A model generated the notes under the pieces. That model ran no database searches. It was not told where the DNA came from and worked only from the letters and a program-made list of their open reading frames with translations. Source: Whitmania pigra (Eukaryota; Annelida; Clitellata; Hirudinida; Haemopidae). Taken from it: DNA of 64,000 nt. A program made the position numbers and the translations under genes. Below, in pieces: positions 57,093 to 64,000 of this stretch (within the stretch, counting starts at the first letter, position 1; each line of letters begins with the position of its first letter). The stretch is from the NCBI GenBank assembly GCA_021613335.1, contig JAJTWR010000419.1, positions 140,001-204,000 of the forward strand, written 5' to 3'.

Positions 57093-57479
57093 ATCTAGAT
57101 CTTAATATCTTGGTTATGAATCAGTCTATTTTTCGCAGTCGAGTCTTCGATCACTTTTTATTCCAATTTTAATTTGGGTTGTCCAATCATGCAGAAGAGG
57201 ATTTCGTAGAATTAGCTCTTAGGTTAATTATCTTGACTGTTCATATTTTTGTTTTTATTTTGTCTTCATGGGTCAATAACAAATGTTTAGTCAAAGTGAC
57301 TCATTACTAATAAATAAATAATCGTAACATTCGGACATTCTTAGTGATAACCGTGAAGTTGTAAATGTGTTTTCGTAGCTTTTGTTCAAAATATTCAGTA
57401 CAGCATGCGATCTGCATCATCATTTTTATGTTAAATCATTTTTATGATGCCGAAAGTTAAAATTTATAAAAGCCTTAGA

Positions 57480-57640
57480 AAAAAACTAGGTGGGTTTGCT
57501 TCAAAAGTTTACCTTCTTGCTTTCCCAGTAATATTCCTGAAGCATTTAAGAATAATAATGCCACAGTTTCAAGTTCTGCAGCTGTTGAAAAACTGTTCAG
57601 TGCAACTGCACAAGTGTTGCTGCACGTAGATGCAAGTGGC
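57480..57640 (+). mobile_element. hAT transposase fragment
   Basis: With a frame change it reads FLKHLRNNNATVSSSAAVEKLFSATAQVL split into short pieces: the SSAAVEKLFSAT motif is the hAT C-terminal dimerisation signature. Too short to define element ends. Confidence 0.6.
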
Positions 57641-58354
57641 TGATTGATATTGATATGCTGATTTTTCTTCACTCATGAAAACAATTTCATGCTAGATGTT
57701 GTCATGTCATAGATTTTGATTTATAATTGCGGTTATTGCATTATTGATGTGAAATAAAGATTTATAACATTGAGTCATTTTGTCTACTGATATTTGATAA
57801 AATAAATATGCCAAAAATTTGACAGAAAAAAGTTATAAAAAAGTATTAAAAACTTTAATCAATTTGAATTCTAATTCATAAGTTCAAATGAGTAATTTAC
57901 AAAATTTTGTTTAATGTTTCAAGCATGGTGATCACCCACATATTAAGAAAAATACATGTATTTAAAGAAATATATACATAATATATTTATAATGTAATTG
58001 TAATGCTGCACAAGTTAAGGATTATTTGATCAATTAATCATTGAAATTCTTAAGCAATATGATGTAAAGTTCATTTGTCATTTAAATGCATTTAAAAAAA
58101 ATTCTAAATGAAATTTGAAACTCTAAATCAGTACGATGATGCTTCCGAGGCCTCTGACATTTTTATCATAGCCTTAGCTCTTTCATGGCTCGATAAATTG
58201 ATTTGGTCTAGGAACGTGTGGGCCAACTTTACAACCAGACCTCTTCCTCCAATTTAAAACAGAGTTAATGTTACCTGTAATCCGCTCTCATCTAGATCTT
58301 TCGCTAGGTCAGAGTATTTCACTGTTTTAAAATATATAGATTGGGATGCTCCTC

Positions 58355-58500
58355 AATTATTATTGGCGTGCTGTTGGATATCAAACTCTAACTTCCTTTC
58401 TTGAACAGAGGAACCATTATTGCATCTTTCCAATCACTTGGTGTTATCTCTGAGTCAAAGGGTTTTACACCTGTCATATTACAATGACAAGCACTGCATC
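58355..58500 (-). mobile_element. LINE reverse-transcriptase fragment
   Basis: Minus strand reads VKPFDSEITPSDWKDAI and VPLFKKGS, the same RT family as 46905-47175, truncated right after the conserved Pro-Ile position. Confidence 0.65.
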
Positions 58501-58738
58501 TAGTGTCGGGTGATGGCATGTAGTATTTATCACATTTAACACTGGTTAACGCAGGGTTGAAGTGCAGGCAGATCGTAATTAACTGGAATTAATTAATCGA
58601 ATAACAAAATCTATTAATCGAACAATATAATTTATTCAGTATCATCCTTAGCTCTTATAATTTATTGTAAAACGAGATAATGAATACAAATCTCTGATTG
58701 TGTATCTTATAGATCCCATAAATGGATTTATGTTTCAG

Positions 58739-58824
58739 CTGAAGTTAAGAACGGTCCAATTGTGCCTCTGGTTCCTGATGGCGGAACATTTATGAACTTC
58801 TTCAGTCGTTACATAGCCGTTTAA
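58739..58824 (+). pseudogene. PAN-ILEI relic J, orphan exon 3
   Basis: A conserved acceptor (atgtttcag) is followed by an open exon-3 copy (AEVKNGPIVPLVPDGGTF, ending FSRYIAV and TAA). It is closest to exon 3 of copy E (47402-47487). No exon 1 or 2 with this orientation lies between copy I and here, so it is a leftover of a deleted unit. It could in principle act as an alternative terminal exon for copy I, whose own exon 3 lies upstream; no evidence for that. Confidence 0.8.
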
Positions 58825-60234
58825 GCGAAACCAGATAAGGTTAGATGTGATTGTTTTGTTAAATTTTGAAATGTGTGGAAAAAAATTATGATGATCCAAA
58901 GTAACTTTATACTTTTATTAATATTAATTACGATGTAAATCGAAGGTATTGAAATTGTTTAATTTTATTTTATTTTTTTAGACGAAAATCTGAAAATGGC
59001 AAAAAAATCTGTCACGAAATATTGAGAACTTCATTGATTTTTCAAATTTTGCAATATTTGGATTTTATTGAAATAATTAATATTATTAATTAATTGATAA
59101 CTTTTCAAGTTTCTTCTTGTGACACTTGTGTTTTAACAATAATTTAGTCAATCATTGACTTTGGCATTCAGTAGCAGTCACATTGCTTAATTCATTTTAA
59201 TAGTTTAGCTAGTGTGGTCTTGTTAGTGATTTTCAATCTTTCATCGCTTCGCTGGAATGCATTTTTCTTTTAAATTTTTATCAAAAATGAATTAAGCAGA
59301 CAACAAGAAAAGTTTCAATGATCAATCAATTGTATTTATTTATATTTTTTGAATAAATATAATCTAAAGGTATTTGGTCAATCATTGCAAAAAATAGGTT
59401 ACAAATAAAAATTTAAGAATTAAATATCCAAGAAGGAGATAGTGTGAAAGAATATGGGTTTTCATCAAATTTGAAATGAAGGAAATTTCCGAGAAGGGAA
59501 AAAATCAGCTTTATTAAAATAAAATCCGTCTTTTTTCACAAAATTTGCGATTTTCCTTTTAATTATGCGGGTTTGTAAATGTATTTAATATCATTATTTA
59601 ATCTAGGCAAAAATTTATTTAATATCATTATATAAAACTACAATTAAAAATTTTAACTACTTTAAATTATAACAATAGCGGAACCACATGGCTATGGACA
59701 TTTAATGGATAGCTTTAATAAAATTAGTTTTCCGCTCATGTTATGAAATGTCCACTAGTTTTTCTTGCTCCTGATAACTGGAAATTTATGAAGGTCTACT
59801 TTGTCTGTACCTAAGAGGTTAAGGTAAAAACAGATAAAATTAGATGCTGTAATTGTTAAATTACGAAATATAGAAAGAAATTGAAGCATTGAAATTAATT
59901 AATTTTATTTTATTTTGTTAGATTGACAATCTGAGGATGGCAAAAGTCTGAAACGAAATATTTTTTAACTTCATTGAATTCGATGCAGCTTTTACACTAA
60001 TTGTCCTTAATTGGTCTAAAAAAGCCTTTTGACTCAGAGATAATACCAAGAGATTGGAAAGATGCAATAGTGGTTCCTCTGTTCGAGAAGGAAGTTGGAG
60101 TTTGCAGGCCATTATTTTATTAAAATAATTAATTATAAACATTTGATACTTTTCCACCTTTTCTATTTGAAATGTATCTAGCATTTCAATAACGTTGACT
60201 TTGACCTTCAGTCAAAAGCTAGTAATGCTATCAT
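58825..60234. other. Downstream unit of relic J
   Basis: 58825-59760 duplicates the region after copy E (47488-48360). A plus-strand LINE RT piece lies at 59985-60108 (LKKPFDSEIIPRDWKDAIVVPLF). No gene. Confidence 0.5.
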
Positions 60235-61338
60235 CAGCTTATGGGTGGGCAAACTTTTTGACTCGAGGGCCGGACCAAGAGTAGATGGACAGTGTGTATG
60301 TGTGAATTAATATAAATTAAATTTACATTTGTAACATTAAATGTTTAAATTAATTTAAGGTAGAAAAGCATAAAAAGAGTAATTTTACAAAACTTTTATG
60401 CAATGTATTTCTTTAATAAAATAGTATCTTCAATTTTAGTGGGAACAGTGTTGTTGGTCTCACTTTCTTGTTAAGGAATCAAAGTCAGGCGTTAGCTTTG
60501 TTGTAGCAATTCGCAAATTAGATCTGAGATGTTGGTCAGTTAACTGGGATCTGTGACGGAATTTATTGATCTTCATAACGCTGAACGTCTGTTCATACAC
60601 GTAGGTCGAGCCAAACAAGACCAAAATCTTCTGTGCCATCCCCCGGAGGTTTGGAAAACAATCATCTTTAAGTGAGGCATAGAACTCTTTTAATGGAAGA
60701 GAGCGGAAGTTCTCCTTTAAGATTGCATCAGATTGAAGATCGATTAGTTCCAATTGCACTTCTTGTGGGGCTGTTTCTGGGTCTTGTGACAAGGGACAAG
60801 CCACCAGCTGAAGTGACTAATCCTAACCCTACCCTAAACCCTAACCCTAACCCTAACCCATGAGCGGATCCATTCGGAGCCTAAAAATGCGGACCGATTT
60901 CTCCTAAAAACAGATATCCCTAAAAATATTACGAATCAAAGATTTACTTTTACTCATTTTAGGCGGAGCTTAAATTGTTTTGGGTGGAGCTTTATTAAAG
61001 TGGAGCATCTCATTAAAATGTGTGCGTCCGTCTCGAACGGTTTTACCAAAAGGTCTAGAGTCTAGACCCAGAGTTAAATATTTAAATATATTCGTGCCAA
61101 TGACGACAGCCAATCATAAACCTAAGCACATAAATAATGACAAATCACAACACACGGAAATAGGTTACTGCGCACAAAAACTAACCAATTAAAATTCATG
61201 AAAGTAGGTTCACAAAGGATCAACTAAGCGCCTCGCAAATAATTCTAGACACAGCATGAGGTGAATAAATGAATAAATTGTCTAGTGCTCCGCGGGCCGG
61301 CTTGAAACGGCCCGCGGGCCATAGTTTGCCCATTGCTG
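60235..61338 (-). mobile_element. hAT element with transposase remnant and telomere-like repeat
   Basis: Left end near 60235 (atgggtgggcaaac, then gagggccgg) and right end (ggcccgcgggccatagtttgcccattgctg) are imperfect inverted repeats of the Charlie-like hAT type. The minus-strand frame 60460-60804 encodes the transposase C-terminus (QLELIDLQSDAILKENF, FGSTYVYEQTFSVMKINK, RSQLTDQHL, LTPDFDSL). A (CCCTAA)n stretch lies at 60817-60860. I could not see a clean 8-bp duplication, so the exact ends are approximate. Related in sequence to the hAT at 29585. Confidence 0.82.
60817..60860. repeat. Interstitial telomere-like (CCCTAA)n
   Basis: About six CCCTAA units with small variants, located inside the hAT element at 60235-61338, so probably part of that transposon rather than a chromosome end. 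Confidence 0.85.
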
Positions 61339-61529
61339 GTCTAGCTAGTGATTTTTATTTTTAACAATCAAAGTGAATTAGACTTTTAAATATTCTCAAA
61401 GATGAATTGAACAGATACCAAAAAAGTTTATTACTTAATTGTACCTTTTTATATTTTTTCAGCGCAAAAAGGATAGAGTACAAATGATAATGAAACAAAC
61501 GAAAATGAGATCATTCGAAATATTCATCG

Positions 61530-61640
61530 CGTATTCAAAATATACAATTATGTATTCAAAATATCCAATTATGTATTCAAAATATCAAATTATGTATTCA
61601 AAATATCCAATTATGTAAAAAATATTCAAAATATTCAATG
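61530..61640. repeat. 21-base minisatellite
   Basis: About four tandem copies of a unit based on aattatgtattcaaaatatc. Confidence 0.85.
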
Positions 61641-61845
61641 ATGTATTGTTATGTTGTTGAGTGTTGCTGAGAGAAATTTCATTCCGAATTGGAGGCACTT
61701 TGAACAAATCAGATTTGCGAAGCATTTCAATATCGTCGGGGCTATGTTCTTCAAAAAGTCTTTTACACTGGAATGTAAAACATACGTGCATATGGACCTA
61801 TTAACCTCGGCTAGGGTTGAACTTAGTTTAAAACGAGTACCAGAC

Positions 61846-62295
61846 CAGATGCGTAGCCTGGGTATTTTGCGCCCGGGGGCAAACTAAAGAATTGGCGCCC
61901 TTTTCCATGTCTATATATTTAATCTTACTGTATTACACTACATTTGAAATTGAAATAAAAATCAAATTTTAATGGCACAAGGCATCCATTTAAAAGTGAA
62001 AAAACGTTCTACAAATAGTAGCGCATGCTTCACCCAATCAGTCACAGTCTAAGATGATTTGCATGCATAGTAGTCTAATACTGTCTAAAATAGATTTATT
62101 TTTCTTGATTTAACAGTTGGAAACTGATCAATAACGTCATCAAAGTCTGTTTTATCAAGCGTTTCTCTTTCTATACTAAGAAGAGCAAGATCACTGAGAC
62201 GATCCTCGATCTTTCATTGATGCATTAAGCCTCATTTTGGCGCCCCTGTATCTTGGCGCCCGGGGATATATGTACCCCCCTTAGCTACGCCTCTG
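61846..62295. mobile_element. 450-bp MITE with 8-bp TSD
   Basis: The ends cagatgcgtagcctggg and cccttagctacgcctctg are inverted repeats, followed inward by gcgcccggggg-type blocks. The flanks taccagac (61838-61845) and taccagat (62296-62303) form a TSD with one mismatch. The uninterrupted sequence exists in the repeated block at 43255. No coding capacity; hAT-like by TSD length. Confidence 0.88.
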
Positions 62296-62735
62296 TACCA
62301 GATAATCACCAGTCATCGTGAACCATCATCTGAAAATTTTGTACTGAAAGTGTCATTTGTCATAGAAGTTGAATGGCTTGACGCTTGACAATTTGACAAT
62401 TTGACACTTAATCAATTCAGAATGAGATCATAATTGCACCAAGTAGTCTTGTGGTAATGGATTTGAAGCTACTGATCTTGACAACAGAAGCCAAAATGCC
62501 ATGAAAAATAAAATAAAAAACCTATTAAAAAAAAAAATTTCAAACGTGGCATTCATTCAATAACTCGATTCAAAATGATCAACTTAGGCTGTCATACAAT
62601 TTTTATTGTACCGACGAGTTGCCATCAGCAACATTGTCAAATAGACATAAATACCATGAAACAACGCTAAAACTTTCATCTGCAAAAATTTTAATATTCT
62701 ACTTTGAATCTATTCATATTAACATTACATTCTCC

Positions 62736-63826
62736 ATGAATATGGCAGTCAGTTATCTTGAGCCTTGCATTATAGTCATAACAATATTATTTGCTCAGCC
62801 AAGCAAGTCTGCTCTCTTCAAAAGAGCAACGTTATTTGAAAGCAATGCTTGTTGGTATCCAATGTATAACTATCCGGTAAAGATCTGGCCAAAAGCTGAT
62901 AATTTGACATCATACTCAATCACCAAGGAAATGAAAGAATGTAGTTTCTTTTGTCTCCAGGATCCAAAATGCCTGACTTTTCAAGTTGTGCGATTAAATG
63001 ATGGTCGAGGATTCTGCCACATATATCAAAAGTTTGACATTTTAATGAATGTTGATCCAAGCATATGCACATTTTTTGTGAAGAGAGGTTATTATTTTAG
63101 TCGATTTGAATTTTAATTTATAAGTTGAAATGAATTTTGCTTAATGTTTCATTAATCCGTGGTCAATAACTGTGTAGTAATTACATTTATCATGATGCTT
63201 TTAAGTTGAATGTTTTATATTAATCATTTTTCAAGAAAAGCAACTTGATTGCATAATTCGTTGGAACCCCATAAACTACAACACAAAGTACAACATGGAC
63301 GGATTCAGGGTTGAAAAGGCGGACAAATCCTGGTCCATCTACAACAACTCACGTGGCATTCACATCATTGGATTGAACTCAACCACTTGTCAACCTTACA
63401 ACCACAATGTTTTCGATACTGTGGCTTCAGCTAACGAAAGGAACAGATTCACCCTCTCAAGTGACTCTCAAGTTTCAACTGGATCTTTCTTGATCGGGTA
63501 TTCGGTTGGAGATTTTTATCATTCCACTGTTGCTTCCTACCTTTATAACAGGTATAGTGTGCTATATGGAATTTCTGATTCCAATTCTCTGGCTTTCATT
63601 TGCTTCAAAGTCACTCCAATAAAATGTCATTATCAAGGCGTTTGGCTTCCCAATGGATTCGTTACATTCGCGTACGGTAAGATTAAATAACTCCTATTAT
63701 CAAATTATGATTTAATATAGTGAATTTAATTTTAACACAGCTGAAAATAAAGTTTATCCCATTGGTATAGTTACTCCGGACAGTACACCTTTTTTTGAAT
63801 TTTACAAACATGATTATCCAAACTGA
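62736..63826 (+). CDS. Secreted PAN-ILEI protein, array copy K (type 2)
   Basis: Exons 62736-63087, 63236-63676 and 63741-63826; both introns phase 1 (148 and only 64 bases); 292 aa. The frame is open further upstream to 62619, but the start is placed at MNMAVSYLEPC because it aligns with copies F and H and begins the signal peptide. PAN-like Cys are kept (ECSFFCLQDPKC, then PSICTFF). The exon 2 ILEI core is intact, with ASANERNRF in place of ASASERNRF; the variable segment is YHSTVASYLYNRYSV. Exon 3 ends YKHDYPN. The array may continue beyond the window. Confidence 0.88.
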
Positions 63827-64000
63827 AACTAATGTACAATTTAATGAACTAGTCTAATTGGATTAGATTATTCTTTGCTTAGATTCAAATGTTAATGTAA
63901 TTAAAGTGAGTCATTAATAATTCATAAGTTGAATGTTATATTGTTGCTTATAATATCATGGAATATAATATCAAAATACGCGTTATAAATAGAATCAATT
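63827..64000. other. 3' flank of copy K
   Basis: AT-rich flank resembling the region after copies F and H. No further gene before the window end. Confidence 0.5.

Larger units (their letters stand above)
57093..58738. other. Spacer after copy I, with relic of a further unit
   Basis: Contains a hAT fragment (57480-57640). From about 57855 to 57930 it has a piece matching the intron-1 start of type-2 genes (tttgaattctaattcataagtt). From 58010 it matches the intron-2 region of copies D and E, with a LINE RT piece (58355-58500). Exons 1 and 2 of this unit are gone. Confidence 0.55.
61339..62735. other. Intergenic unit before copy K
   Basis: Array-block remnants (61640-61845 continuing at 62296-62380, compare 43135-43340) are interrupted by a MITE at 61846-62295. 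A minisatellite lies at 61530-61640. The type-2 upstream region starts near 62440. No gene. Confidence 0.55.

Noticed and set aside
60235..61338. Chromosome-end (telomere) nearby
   Set aside because: Only about 44 bases of CCCTAA lie inside a transposon, with normal array DNA on both sides.

Overview
AT-rich nuclear DNA of a multicellular animal. Genes have short GT-AG introns and AATAAA poly(A) signals. There are animal-type hAT transposons, L2/CR1-like LINE fragments, tRNA-derived SINEs and a short (CCCTAA)n tract. Nothing is bacterial, organellar or viral. The gene content (secreted PAN plus ILEI/FAM3-like proteins, a SERBP1/HABP4-type RGG protein) fits a marine invertebrate, but I cannot name a phylum from sequence alone.

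Layout. 1-8.3 kb: gene-poor, dominated by a ~1 kb (ATTC)n tract, a ~0.45 kb (ATCC)n tract, trinucleotide repeats and one unrecognised 233-codon minus-strand ORF. 8.4-9.9 kb: a four-exon secreted PAN-ILEI gene, the divergent relative of the later array. 10.1-15.5 kb: two nearly identical intronless SERBP1/HABP4-like genes, separated by two opposed fragments of one LINE. 15.5-18.3 kb: no gene seen. 18.3-21.1 kb: a seven-exon secreted protein with a weak CAP/SCP-like look.

22.4 kb to the window end: a head-to-tail, plus-strand array of PAN-ILEI genes. Each has three exons: signal peptide plus PAN/apple-like domain; ILEI-like domain; short variable C-terminal tail. Both introns are phase 1, and exon 2 is 441 nt in every intact copy. 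I count eight intact genes (A 22475, B 26025, C 31740, E 44928, F 49450, H 53288, I 55746, K 62736). One is broken by a hAT transposon inside exon 2 (D 38547). Three more are relics: an exon-2 remnant (X 34972), an internally deleted copy (G 51496) and an orphan exon 3 (J 58739). Two exon-1/intron types exist (A-E and F-K), yet the exon-2 core is nearly identical across both types. A short segment just after it, and the exon-3 tail, vary strongly. That pattern suggests segmental gene conversion plus local diversification.

Intergenic DNA between array members is itself duplicated. It carries hAT elements with intact 8-bp target duplications, MITEs, SINEs and small LINE fragments, many with an empty site in a paralogous unit. 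The proteins should be secreted, disulfide-rich and possibly ligand- or glycan-binding. Their biological role cannot be read from the sequence; the array is the most notable candidate for an undescribed system here.
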